A DNA stretch of 46,507 bases from Syntrophobacteraceae bacterium. GTDB taxonomy: Bacteria; Desulfobacterota; Syntrophobacteria; Syntrophobacterales; Syntrophobacteraceae. The position numbers and the translations under genes are program-made. How positions within the stretch are numbered: the first letter of the stretch is position 1; each line of letters begins with the position of its first letter. Positions 17,629-25,969 of this stretch are shown here, one piece after another. Under the pieces are notes generated by a model. The model worked only from the letters and a program-made list of their open reading frames with translations. It was not told where the DNA came from and ran no database searches. The stretch lies in NCBI GenBank assembly GCA_025453975.1, contig JALOPI010000029.1, positions 1-46,507 on the forward strand, given 5' to 3'.

Positions 17629-17814
17629 TGTGGGCTTTGGTTTCGGCAACGGTGCTCGAGAAGGCCGCAAAGCTTCATTTCCGCGACTTCTTACAGGCTG
17701 CCCCATTTTGCCGCAAACAGTATACATCACCATCTCACCCGAGGGGGTATGGGGACTTCAGCCTGATTCCCGCCGGATCGGCCCGCCTTCCCCGGGGAGC
17801 GGTCCCTCGCCTCG

Positions 17815-18372
17815 CTACTTCAGGATGGGGTGTACCTTCCGGAATGCGTCCGTATTGGAACGGTGGATCCACTGGAACATGACGATCTCCGTGGTGGTGA
17901 TCACCGCCCCCGCCTGCCGCAGAAGCTCGATGCCCGTGTCGCGATTGAACGGTGCGCGGGAGGCCACCGCATCGGCCGCGACCTGAACCTGGAGCCCCGC
18001 CTGGAGAAGATCCAGGCCGGTCTGAAGAACGCAGACATGGGCCTCGACCCCCACGAGCACCACACGCGGTCGCTGGAGCGACCGGAGCATGTCCAGAAAC
18101 CCGGGCTCCTGGCAGGCGCTGAAGTGCTCCTTCTCGTATACCCTGGGAGACTGGACGGCCTGGAGCACTTGCGGGATGGTTCTGCCCAGTCCCCTGGGGT
18201 ATTGCTCGGTGAGAACCACCGGAATGCCCAGGATGTCAGCGGCCCGGGTGAGCTGATTCACCTTCCCTGTGACATTCTCCCAGCTGTCGATGACCTTGAG
18301 CATGGCCTGCTGGATGTCGATCACCAGGAGCAGACTGTCCTCTCGACGTGCCGCCAATGGATGCCGGTCCAA
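17815..18372 (-). CDS. Isochorismatase-family cysteine hydrolase
   Basis: The 185-residue protein carries the catalytic triad of the family: Asp in LLVIDIQQAM (residue ~19), Lys in RVYEKEHFSA and Cys in GVEAHVCVLQTGLDLL. The order and spacing match YcaC/YcgJ-type hydrolases. The non-prolyl cis-peptide region (VVLVGVEAH) is also there. These cytosolic enzymes hydrolyse amides or vinyl ethers; the substrate cannot be read here. The length is typical and no damage is visible. Confidence 0.9.
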   Translation of the reverse strand: MDRHPLAARREDSLLLVIDIQQAMLKVIDSWENVTGKVNQLTRAADILGIPVVLTEQYPRGLGRTIPQVLQAVQSPRVYEKEHFSACQEPGFLDMLRSLQRPRVVLVGVEAHVCVLQTGLDLLQAGLQVQVAADAVASRAPFNRDTGIELLRQAGAVITTTEIVMFQWIHRSNTDAFRKVHPILK

Positions 18373-18480
18373 TCCTTCCTCCCCGTCGCAATGCCCTCTT
18401 CGGCCGGCGACATCAATGACTTGGGCGCCCCCGCGAGCTTGCGAGATGAATCCGACGCCGTATCAATATCTCAAAACCCT

Positions 18481-19143
18481 TCAAAACCCTGCGAGAGCTT
18501 TCTGCAGCCTCCTGGCACCCTTGGGGGCTTTCACCCGCCCGTTCAGGATGTCCCCTGCGGAGACAGGCTTGCCGTAGTAGCTGGCGTTGGCGTCCTCGCG
18601 GGTCACGATGACGGTTCCTTCGAGGGAAACGCCCGCGAAGAGCCCCTGGCTGCGGCTGTAAGTGTAGACGGCCGCCATGGGGGTGATACCAGCGGCAGCG
18701 CTTCGGCCCACGGGGCCGGCCGCCACGCTGAGGTCGGCGCCCAATGAAACGTTGCCGCCTCGCGAGAAGGCCCTCACGGCCTCATCGGTGTTGAGCACGA
18801 TGACGAATTCCGTGACCTGGGCCCCGATCTGGAGTCCGAACCCGGCCCCGCCCGTTCCGATGGCCGATGGGCCGCTCCAGCCCTTGCCGGCTCGCGCCAC
18901 GACGACACCCGTGCCTCCCCGGCCACTGAAGATGAAGCCGGCCTTGAGCACCGTCAGAATGGCCAGGCCCCTGGCATCTCTCAAAACCGCGGGAGGGACG
19001 GACGTTTCAGGGATTTCCTGGAACCGTTGAATGATCGTCACCGCCTGGTCTACATCGTCCTGCATGCCGCCGAAGGACTCTCCACCGTGAGCTGTCCACA
19101 GGACTATTGCCAGTGTCAAAAAGATCCACTTCCTCGTTTTCAT
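18481..19143 (-). CDS. Secreted SYLF (Ysc84-like) lipid-binding protein
   Basis: ATG 19143 with GAGGAAGGA gives 220 residues; the upstream open frame is not credible. A signal peptide (residues 1-~24, KTRKWIFLTLAIVLWTAHGG) precedes the Ysc84/SYLF domain. The domain shows ARGLAILTVLKAGFIFSGRG, GVVVARAGKGWSGPSAIGTG, GAGFGLQIGAQVTEFVIVLN and GRSAAAGITPMAAVYTYSRS. Members bind phosphoinositides in eukaryotes and are exported envelope proteins in bacteria. It is monocistronic by position, divergent from the gap that follows. Confidence 0.92.
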   Translation of the reverse strand: MKTRKWIFLTLAIVLWTAHGGESFGGMQDDVDQAVTIIQRFQEIPETSVPPAVLRDARGLAILTVLKAGFIFSGRGGTGVVVARAGKGWSGPSAIGTGGAGFGLQIGAQVTEFVIVLNTDEAVRAFSRGGNVSLGADLSVAAGPVGRSAAAGITPMAAVYTYSRSQGLFAGVSLEGTVIVTREDANASYYGKPVSAGDILNGRVKAPKGARRLQKALAGF

Positions 19144-19425
19144 CTGGGTCCATCCTTCCTCGGGCGGGATTCGGGGGCGGGGACCGCCGTGTGTCGCTTC
19201 CATCCAAGCCACGCCCAGATATTCGACCTGCTCTTCAACATGCCCGGCTTTCAACTTATCCCCGTGCGACGACGGGCGCAAGGGTTTGGAGCCGGGGTGG
19301 GTCGAATTATTCCAAACGTGGCGTCCTTCGGGGTCAATCCAAAACGATTGGAATCAAGCAGTCCACAGGAGGTGTGAGCTCCAGTACACATCCCAGGCAT
19401 TGTTGACTCTGAGAACCCCCTTTGT

Positions 19426-19448
19426 GCCAGCATGGAGCTGGCGTTTTT
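19426..19448 (+). terminator. Intrinsic terminator with no gene upstream of it
   Basis: GCCAGC and GCTGGC form a perfect 6-bp stem with loop ATGGA, followed by G and TTTTT, then a second TTTT after 2 nt. On the plus strand this is a textbook intrinsic terminator. The nearest upstream gene is on the opposite strand, so its transcript is unassigned. The 3' stem arm plus U-tract (GGCGTTT, 19440-19446) can alternatively pair with AAACGCC just downstream. Confidence 0.6.
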
Positions 19449-19900
19449 GATTTTCCACCAAACGCCGGGACGCTTGATGCGTTCTTGAATCTCATCAGCG
19501 GTTCGGGACCTCTGTAGAGCGGCCCCCGGCGTCAAGCTATCGCCAAGTATTTCGTATTATGAGCTCGGTGATCTTTCGCGCCTTCCTGTGTCAAGCCCAG
19601 CAGACAAACATCTCGAGGACATTCTCCTGCCGCCAGGGTGTTCTCACTCGCTCCTTCAGGCAACAAAGTCCTCACCAGGAAAGATCAACGGCCTCTCCGT
19701 ACCTCTTGCTCACGTTCGATATCCAGATAGTCCGCGTTATCCGCTTGTCCTTCCTTCACGTTCCACCCTTGGCAAGTTGCAGGTCCTTTTTCATGGACAT
19801 TGAGGCCTTGGCAGGCTGAAGGGCATAGTATTGAAAAAAGGGCTCTGGAGCAGCAATACGATGCCTTTTCAGATCGGGAATGGTTGATTCATTTTGTGTT

Positions 19901-19928
19901 TTGCAGAGACCACTACTTACACTATAAT
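19901..19928 (+). promoter_or_regulatory. Sigma70-like promoter upstream of the histidine kinase
   Basis: TTGCAG (19901-19906) and TATAAT (19923-19928) are separated by 16 nt. They lie ~190 nt before the kinase start in an AT-rich stretch, the best -35/-10 pair in the gap. This would give a leader of roughly 180 nt. Confidence 0.5.
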
Positions 19929-20116
19929 TGTAGAATACCGACCAGCTTGGGTATTGGCCTGCTGCTGTTCCGGGCGGTGTCACGTGTTCATCGGCATGGA
20001 CCATTTGGACCTTTTTGATCGAGTGCCCCCAAAGCGTTGATTGCGGTGACTGACAGTTTGAATTGGTTTTAAGGCCTTGAGATCGCATCAAAAACCTGAT
20101 CGGATTGGCTGTCAGT

Positions 20117-21577
20117 ATGAGCGAAATAAGAAGTGGCTCCGGGGACTATCGGGCAGCAGGTGTTGAAAGCCACGTCCCCGGAGGACGCAGCGAGCGTGAG
20201 CTATCCCGGTTCGGGCACTCCGTGGGTATCCTTGAATCGTCGAGCGTCCCCCACTTTATCGCTGACGAGACCGGTTTCCTGTATACAAATCCTGCCTTCA
20301 AAGCACTCACCGGTTACTCAACCGAGGAGCTCAACTCAATCGATCACTACCGGAGCTTGTGGCCAAGCCCGGGGAAGATCGGCCTGGACGGCAGTGAGCC
20401 ATCGCCTTGTCGTCTCGAGACCAGGATCATGGCGAAGGATGGCGAGGAGAGATGGATTGCTCTTTCGAGAGCAACAATCGATTCCCTTCCGGAACCGGCG
20501 GTTCTTGGGACAATCATAGATCTTTCAGACTGCAAACAGGAATTACAGACTCTCAAGAAGTCCGAAATGCGGTACAGGACTGTCCTTGAATTCGCCCCTG
20601 ACATGGTCATCATTTATGATCTGGAAGGAAAAATTGTCGATGTGAGTCCTGTGGGAGCGAAAATCTTAGGCGTCACAAGAGAGGAAGCCATAGGCCTGAA
20701 CGCGCCCGAAAGGTTCTGGGCCGAGGAGGATAGGGCCAGGTTTCCGGAGATACTGAAGGAAACCCTTACGAGTGGGGAATTCTTCAGAGATATTGAGGGA
20801 GTCCACGCCGATGGCCGACATTGGTTTGCGGAGAGTAACGCGAAAGTCGCCGAACTGGGGGAGGAGAAGTACGTCATTGTCATCGTGCGCGATGTAACGG
20901 AACGTAGACAATTGGAAGAACAGCTGCGGGCGGCTCTCAAGGAGAAAGAGCTGCTTCTTCGAGAGATCCATCACCGAGTGAAGAACAACATGCAGATCAT
21001 CTCAAGCCTGCTCGCTCTTCAGCTCCGCAACACGCCGAGCGAGAAGATGCGGGCCCTCTTTCGTGAAAGCCAGAACCGAATTCTCTCCATGGCAATGATC
21101 CATGAGAAGCTCTACCAGGCGGAAGGGATTCATAAGATCAACATCAGGGACTACGTCACTGATTTGGTCCACGAAGTTCTCGGCTCCTTCGGGAAGAGCT
21201 CCAATCCCATATCCGTAAGGATTGATGTCGATGATATCGCTTTAGGGATGAATACCGCGATCCCGTGCGGTCTCATTGTCATCGAGTCGGTCACCAATGC
21301 CCTGAAACACGCATTTCCGCATGGTCGCCGCGGAGAGATTACGGTCGCGCTCCATGATGACGGGGATCGCGGACTGAATCTCATGGTGCAAGACAATGGC
21401 GCAGGTATTCCGCCGGGGTTGAAAATTGATGAGCTGAGCTCGTTGGGGCTGAGGCTTGTTTGGGATCTGGCGAAATACCAGCTCCGAGGTCAGATAGGGC
21501 TCTTGCGAGAAAATGGGACAACGGTTCATGTCGTATTTGAAGAGTCATCAGGGCGTTCAAGGCACGATGGCTTCTAG
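20117..21577 (+). CDS. PAS-domain histidine kinase, HisKA_2 type
   Basis: I use ATG 20117; TTG 20105 in frame is an alternative and neither has a strong ribosome site. Two PAS domains (residues ~35-150, with TNPAFKALTGYSTEEL; ~155-275, with FAPDMVIIYDLEGKIVDVSP and IVRDVTERRQLEEQL) precede a HisKA_2 domain with LLLREIHHRVKNNMQIISSL, where the first HH pair contains the phosphoacceptor. An HATPase domain follows, with the N box around VIESVTNALKHAFPHG and the G box DNGAGIPPG. No transmembrane segment, so it is a cytoplasmic sensor. Its last codons overlap the partner regulator. Confidence 0.92.
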   Translation: MSEIRSGSGDYRAAGVESHVPGGRSERELSRFGHSVGILESSSVPHFIADETGFLYTNPAFKALTGYSTEELNSIDHYRSLWPSPGKIGLDGSEPSPCRLETRIMAKDGEERWIALSRATIDSLPEPAVLGTIIDLSDCKQELQTLKKSEMRYRTVLEFAPDMVIIYDLEGKIVDVSPVGAKILGVTREEAIGLNAPERFWAEEDRARFPEILKETLTSGEFFRDIEGVHADGRHWFAESNAKVAELGEEKYVIVIVRDVTERRQLEEQLRAALKEKELLLREIHHRVKNNMQIISSLLALQLRNTPSEKMRALFRESQNRILSMAMIHEKLYQAEGIHKINIRDYVTDLVHEVLGSFGKSSNPISVRIDVDDIALGMNTAIPCGLIVIESVTNALKHAFPHGRRGEITVALHDDGDRGLNLMVQDNGAGIPPGLKIDELSSLGLRLVWDLAKYQLRGQIGLLRENGTTVHVVFEESSGRSRHDGF

Positions 21578-22535
21578 GAAGCCACGTATTTTCATTGTGG
21601 AGGACGAGATCGTCATCGTGAGGGGGCTGGAGGATGCCCTGAACGGTCTCGGCTACGCGGTGTGCGGCTTTGCATTCTCGGGGAAAGAGGCCTCTGAGAA
21701 GATAATAGAGCTGAACCCGGACCTTGTCCTGGCGGACGTCCGCCTCTCTGGGGAAATGGATGGGATCGAGCTTGCCGATGAAATCATTGCACGCCTTAAC
21801 ATTCCGGTGATTTACATCACGGCCTACTCTGACCGTGAAGTTCTTGAGCGAGCGAAAGTCACGGATCCGTGCGGGTACATCGTCAAGCCAGTCAGGCATA
21901 GCCAGCTCAAGGTGAACATTGAGCTGGCCCTGGAGCGGTTCAGAAAAGAGCGGGAAAAAGACCGCATGATAGAAGCTTACAGAACCACGATCGAAGAACT
22001 ACGTACGGAGTTGACAGATAGCAGGCAAGAGCTCCGGAATCATCAGGAGCGTCTGCAGGCTGCAACCTCAGAGCTTGAGCGAAAGAGCGCGAAGATCGAT
22101 GAGCTCAGGCATGAACTGCAGGATGTCAACAGATCCCTGCTCTCACTCACATCCCACTTGACTAGATTGAGAGGGGAGCTGGAGATGGAGGTGGCTGCAG
22201 CATTGAATAAGCGGGTATTACCCATCTTGCGGGAGCTTCGGAGCGATCCGGCCCTTCTGGGGCACTATCGGATCCAATTAGACATGCTGGCCATGCAAAT
22301 GGACCATTTATCGATGAATATCATCAAGAAAAACCAAATGAGCGAAGTGCTGACAATGACCGAGTTGCGCATTGCGGCCCTCATTAAGAACTCGATGAGC
22401 AGCAGTCAAATTGCTGACCAATTGTGTCTATCCCCCGATACCGTCAAAACCCACCGCCGCAATATCAGAAGAAAACTGGGCCTCCAGAAGACTGGGGCCC
22501 GCCTTTCTTTGCATTTAAAAGGCCAACTGGTGTGA
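21567..22535 (+). CDS. Response regulator with coiled coil and LuxR-type DNA-binding domain
   Basis: ATG 21567 lies inside the end of the kinase gene. The 322-residue product has a receiver domain (residues 6-125) with acidic E12/D13, phosphoacceptor D57 in LVLADVRL, and a Lys near 107 in YIVKP. A ~100-residue charged coiled coil (RKEREKDRMIEAYRTTIEEL, RQELRNHQERLQAATSELER) follows. The C-terminal LuxR/GerE helix-turn-helix has TELRIAALIKNSMSSSQIAD and LSPDTVKTHRRNIRRKLGL. The long helical spacer is unusual compared with NarL-type regulators, where a short linker is normal. Together with the kinase this forms a soluble two-component pair. Confidence 0.92.
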   Translation: MASRKPRIFIVEDEIVIVRGLEDALNGLGYAVCGFAFSGKEASEKIIELNPDLVLADVRLSGEMDGIELADEIIARLNIPVIYITAYSDREVLERAKVTDPCGYIVKPVRHSQLKVNIELALERFRKEREKDRMIEAYRTTIEELRTELTDSRQELRNHQERLQAATSELERKSAKIDELRHELQDVNRSLLSLTSHLTRLRGELEMEVAAALNKRVLPILRELRSDPALLGHYRIQLDMLAMQMDHLSMNIIKKNQMSEVLTMTELRIAALIKNSMSSSQIADQLCLSPDTVKTHRRNIRRKLGLQKTGARLSLHLKGQLV

Positions 22536-22978
22536 AGCTGCGTTAAGAAGCGGTGGTGTAATGCAGGTACTGATCGCAGCTCATCAACAGAACACGAGTC
22601 TCCACATGTAAGAGAATACTGTAATGGGTAATTGAGTACCCATTTTGCTACCCAGTTTAAACCATCCTTGAAGATTTCGTCTTTTGCATGTAAAAATAAC
22701 TCAATTCTACGGTATTCTGAACACATCCGACAGTTGAACTATATCATACAGGGTCGTCCGCTGGTTAGGATTGCGTCTGTCCCATCTGAGCTGGAGTCAT
22801 ATGGCCCTGGCTTTAAAGAATCCAGATATGGTTGATTTGGCCTTGAACGCACGAATAACCGGTTCTGCTTCCCCTTTTCTGCACGTATGATTGGCCACCT
22901 CCTTAATTGGGTGGCTTATGAAACTTCGGACCAGGACAGCAACCCCAACCCACAATGGACGGAGAAAGGAGATCGTCA
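22536..22978. other. AT-rich gap before the hydrolase cluster
   Basis: About 440 bp, lower in GC than its flanks, with no credible gene. It contains the 8-bp inverted repeat at 22623-22644 and a weaker 6-bp hairpin (GCCACC/GGTGGC, 22894-22915). It likely holds the promoter of the peptidase gene that follows; I find no clean -35/-10 pair. Confidence 0.5.
22623..22644. promoter_or_regulatory. 8-bp perfect inverted repeat, terminator or operator
   Basis: AATGGGTA and TACCCATT pair perfectly across a 6-nt spacer, 87 nt after the response-regulator stop. The trailing TTTT is part of the arm, so termination would be weak. The dimension (8-6-8) also fits a dimeric regulator site upstream of the peptidase gene. 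Confidence 0.35.
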
Positions 22979-23902
22979 ATGTATTCAATGTACAAGAAGG
23001 TGAAGCTTAAGGGGACAAGTCGTATTGTGGGAACGGGGTGGTTGCCTCCATTGCCGGACCTTCGCGACTATACTGTCGAGCATCCAGAAATCGCTGACAT
23101 GGGTGTGAAACTGGGTGTGCCCAAGGGCAAGAGGGCTGCACCACCACCGCTGCCTGCATTGGTGGACCTTCGGGAGTGGTGCTCACCCATCGAAGACCAG
23201 GGGAATCTGGGGTCGTGCTCGGCCCATGCGGCGGTGGGCATCGTCGAGCTGATGCAGCGCCGTGCTTTTGGAAAGCACATAGACGGCTCGCGATTGTTTG
23301 TCTACAAAACGACACGCAACCTGGATCGAGTGACTGGTGATACCGGAGCCTGGCTAAGAAGCGCCATGGCGGCCCTGGTACTCTGTGGGGTTCCCGACGA
23401 GAAGTTCTGGCCTTACACCGATGTCATTCCGGATTTCGACAGGGAGCCGGAGCCATTCGTTTACTCTGTGGCGGATAACTTCGAAGCTCTGCAATATTTC
23501 ACCCATGATCCCTCGGGATCCAATCTCCCGGGCGAAACGATTCTCGCCAGCGTCAAGAGCTACCTGGCTGCCGGAATCCCATCCATGTTCGCCTTCTGGG
23601 GCTTTCCATCCTTCGAAGCCTGTGATGTTACTGGCGGCATTCCATACCCATGTTCTGGCGAACAAGCTGAATGGGGGCATGCGATTTCGGCGGTAGGGTA
23701 CGACGACGCCAAAAAAATCAGGAATACTATCTCAAAGAAGTCGACCACCGGCGCGTTGTTGATTCGCAATTCGTGGGGTACGGAGTGGGGCGATGAGGGT
23801 TATGGCTGGCTGCCCTACGAGTACGTGCTCAGGAAGTTGGCCCTGGATTTCTGGTCTTTACTGAGCATGAAGTGGGTAGATACCGGGAAATTCGGCATTT
23901 GA
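22979..23902 (+). CDS. Papain-like cysteine peptidase (family C1)
   Basis: ATG 22979 follows AAAGGAGA. The 307-residue product has the full papain set: Gln74 and nucleophile Cys80 in QGNLGSCSAHAA, His234 in EWGHAISAVGYDD, and Asn264 in LIRNSWGTEWGDEGYGW. The N-terminal ~60 residues (GTGWLPPLPDLRDYTVEHPE) resemble a propeptide-like segment found in bacterial C1 peptidases. There is no signal peptide. It heads a plus-strand cluster of lipoproteins and wall hydrolases. It may act on proteins after release by another route, or in the cytoplasm; the target is unknown. Confidence 0.92.
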   Translation: MYSMYKKVKLKGTSRIVGTGWLPPLPDLRDYTVEHPEIADMGVKLGVPKGKRAAPPPLPALVDLREWCSPIEDQGNLGSCSAHAAVGIVELMQRRAFGKHIDGSRLFVYKTTRNLDRVTGDTGAWLRSAMAALVLCGVPDEKFWPYTDVIPDFDREPEPFVYSVADNFEALQYFTHDPSGSNLPGETILASVKSYLAAGIPSMFAFWGFPSFEACDVTGGIPYPCSGEQAEWGHAISAVGYDDAKKIRNTISKKSTTGALLIRNSWGTEWGDEGYGWLPYEYVLRKLALDFWSLLSMKWVDTGKFGI

Positions 23903-23996
23903 GAACGCACGTGGGAAGCTGGGCGCGGTCAGCACGAAAGATGGATTGTCAGCTCAGCAGCTGTCCCCCTCACTATGAGCCGAAAGGATTGGGAAT

Positions 23997-24149
23997 ATGG
24001 CGAGACGCCGTGTGACGCCAAAGATGAGCGTGCACCCATTGGGAGAAGTTCTGCGCTGGCTCTTTCAAACTGCCGGACCACGCAACGACGCGGGAACTGT
24101 ACACGAGCCGTGCGGGATCCACGCCTCTAATGCCTGGAGTGAGGATTGA
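23997..24149 (+). CDS. Small 50-aa ORF coupled to a lipoprotein gene
   Basis: ATG 23997 is preceded by AAAGGA and gives 50 residues (MARRRVTPKMSVHPLGEVLR ... ASNAWSED). The stop TGA overlaps the next ATG as TGATG, the usual coupling arrangement. The product is basic at its N-terminus with a central LRWLFQTAG. I recognise no family. Support is the ribosome site, the exact TGATG overlap and the position in the operon; no homologue is known to me. Confidence 0.45.
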   Translation: MARRRVTPKMSVHPLGEVLRWLFQTAGPRNDAGTVHEPCGIHASNAWSED

Positions 24150-24550
24150 TGTCGATGCGATGTCGCATTTCACTCGCTCTTCCAGCTGTGCTGATATGGG
24201 GGTTCCTGGCATGCCAGAGCTGCGCCGTCCACTACTTCGACCCGGCTACAGGCACTGAGCACATCTGGGGCATCGGTCACTTGGCGGTGAAGCACGGCTC
24301 GCCCACCGAAGGAGTCAAAGCCGTGGGTCGTCGTACGGACACCGTGGGCGTCCTTATCGGGCAGCTCGACAAGGAGGCTCACTTCGGGGTGGGCTGGAAC
24401 GCTCGCCAGGAGATTGAAGTCGTGGACGAGAACGTCCAGCTCAAGCTCGACTGGCCGAGCGGATCGTTCTATGACATTCGGGTGGGTTCCTGGGTTCCAC
24501 CCAATTCAGATCATTCCAAAGAAGACTTGTCTGAGGAGGGGGGGCAATGA
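24149..24550 (+). CDS. Putative lipoprotein, unknown family
   Basis: ATG 24149 (133 residues) has a GTGAGGATT site and overlaps the 50-aa ORF. A signal peptide with lipobox (PAVLIWGFLAC, Cys at about residue 22) predicts lipidation. The mature part has AVHYFDPATGTEHIWGIGHL and VGRRTDTVGVLIGQLDKEAH, FGVGWNARQEIEVVD. It ends four bases into the next gene (ATGA). I do not know a family. Confidence 0.75.
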   Translation: MSMRCRISLALPAVLIWGFLACQSCAVHYFDPATGTEHIWGIGHLAVKHGSPTEGVKAVGRRTDTVGVLIGQLDKEAHFGVGWNARQEIEVVDENVQLKLDWPSGSFYDIRVGSWVPPNSDHSKEDLSEEGGQ

Positions 24551-25566
24551 ATTCCACTGGATTGAAACTCGCGTCAATGGTTCTCCTGCTGCTCACGGCG
24601 GGCTGCGGGGTCGGTTACAACTCGGCACTTTTCGTGACAAAGACCAATGTCGGACTGGATGTGGACAGTACGCCACCCACTGCGGAAATTTCGTTAGCCC
24701 GCCGTGAAGTGGTGATCGCTCCCGTATTCGAGGGCGGCCAGACTCCACCTGTTATGGCAAGTTTCAGAGCGAGCTCGATGCCTTTCAGCCGCCTTTTCTT
24801 CGGGGTGCAATCGACTTTCGCCGGCGGAGATGCGGCAGTTGCGCTTTCACAAACTGGGAGCCCGTCATCCTCTCCCGAAAACAAGGACAGCCATTGGCCG
24901 CCTGAGATTCCAAAACCGCCCCCTGGGACTGGTGCCTCGCGAATGTGTCTCAGCCAAAAAGAGCTGGATGTATCCATTCCCGGCAAGGGGCAGGTGAGGC
25001 CCTTCATGTTTGGGACGGATACGACCCTGGGGATGAAGATCGCCTGGTCCGGGATGACCGCGCAGATGCCGGATACCGTGCGTCTCGGCTTCAATCGCAA
25101 GGAGTTCGCCCTGGCCCCGCTCTTTGTTTCCGAATCGTTGCCTTGCGTCCTCCCTGGATCAAATCAGCACAGCTCCTATTCTGTTGACATATCATCCTTC
25201 GTGGCCGTCCTGGACAACGAGAACTCCCTGGGCCTTCCCCGCGATACGGGTTTCAAATGGCGTCAGTACATCGCGACGGGAGCATCCGCAACCAGCCTGG
25301 CGAGCCAGAAGGAGTTCCGAGATCTCTTCATGGAGCGCGTGGATCCCGATGCTTTTCCGGAGGTTATTTACGATATCAATGACCCGAAAGCCGTTTGTCT
25401 TGATGAGTGGCTGAAAGACGCAGGGCACAGAAAAGAGCTCGCTGATTGGTGGAGGGAAAAAGGATACCGGGGGACGGCGGGAATCCAGATTACGGGCTCC
25501 TCACAAACGCAAAGAGAAAGAAGGAAAGCATTCATCGAAAAGAAAGAAATCTGTACTAACAAATGA
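24547..25566 (+). CDS. Putative lipoprotein, unknown family (339 aa)
   Basis: The ATGA overlap with the preceding lipoprotein gene sets the start. A signal peptide with lipobox LLLLTAGC (Cys ~20) predicts an outer- or inner-membrane lipoprotein. The mature protein has two strand-rich stretches (residues ~30-90 and ~140-190), a Ser/Pro-rich linker (SQTGSPSSSPENKDSHWPPE) and a charged helical C-terminus (RKELADWWREKGYRGTAG, then RERRKAFIEKKE). It is co-translated with the smaller lipoprotein. Partner or immunity functions are only guesses; no fold is recognised. Confidence 0.75.
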   Translation: MNSTGLKLASMVLLLLTAGCGVGYNSALFVTKTNVGLDVDSTPPTAEISLARREVVIAPVFEGGQTPPVMASFRASSMPFSRLFFGVQSTFAGGDAAVALSQTGSPSSSPENKDSHWPPEIPKPPPGTGASRMCLSQKELDVSIPGKGQVRPFMFGTDTTLGMKIAWSGMTAQMPDTVRLGFNRKEFALAPLFVSESLPCVLPGSNQHSSYSVDISSFVAVLDNENSLGLPRDTGFKWRQYIATGASATSLASQKEFRDLFMERVDPDAFPEVIYDINDPKAVCLDEWLKDAGHRKELADWWREKGYRGTAGIQITGSSQTQRERRKAFIEKKEICTNK

Positions 25567-25581
25567 ACGAAAGGAATTGCC

Positions 25582-25719
25582 ATGGCTCCGGAACCAATTA
25601 GAACCACTGTCCCATCCACCTCGGTGTCGACGAAAGTCCAAATCCTCATCGAGGGAGATTACACAAAAATTGAATGCGTTAAACAAGATGACGGCAAATG
25701 GACCATCAAAGCGTCCTGA
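25582..25719 (+). CDS. Small 45-aa ORF following the lipoprotein gene
   Basis: Fifteen nt after the lipoprotein stop, AAAGGA lies 8 nt before ATG 25582. The 45-residue product (MAPEPIRTTVPSTSVSTKVQ ... DDGKWTIKAS) reads as an amphipathic beta-strand protein ending in WTIKAS. I recognise no family. The tight spacing and good ribosome site favour translation. Confidence 0.5.
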   Translation: MAPEPIRTTVPSTSVSTKVQILIEGDYTKIECVKQDDGKWTIKAS

Positions 25720-25969
25720 GTGGAGCGGACATTCACCTCCTTGAGCGGCGTCCCCCATTACACAGAGCCTTTATACGATATTTATCCTGGATCATGCTGT
25801 GCTGGTCGGAACATAGCTATGCCCAAGAAGTCCCTGGATCTTCGAGTGTCCTCATTCATCCGAAGTGGTTGACTGGAGGAGCGAGTCTGCCAACATTGGC
25901 GTAGCAGACGATTGGCCATTGGGAAACGTGCGTAATTCAATTTTACTTCCAACTTAAGGAGGCAACGAG

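Larger units (their letters stand above)
19144..20116. other. Gene-free ~970-bp region with regulatory structures
   Basis: No convincing coding frame is present on either strand; the open frames are short and lack ribosome sites. GC drops toward the right end. The stretch contains a plus-strand intrinsic terminator (19426-19448) and a sigma70-like promoter (19901-19928), listed separately. A small RNA ending at the terminator, or a lost mobile element, would explain it; I cannot decide between them. Confidence 0.55.
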
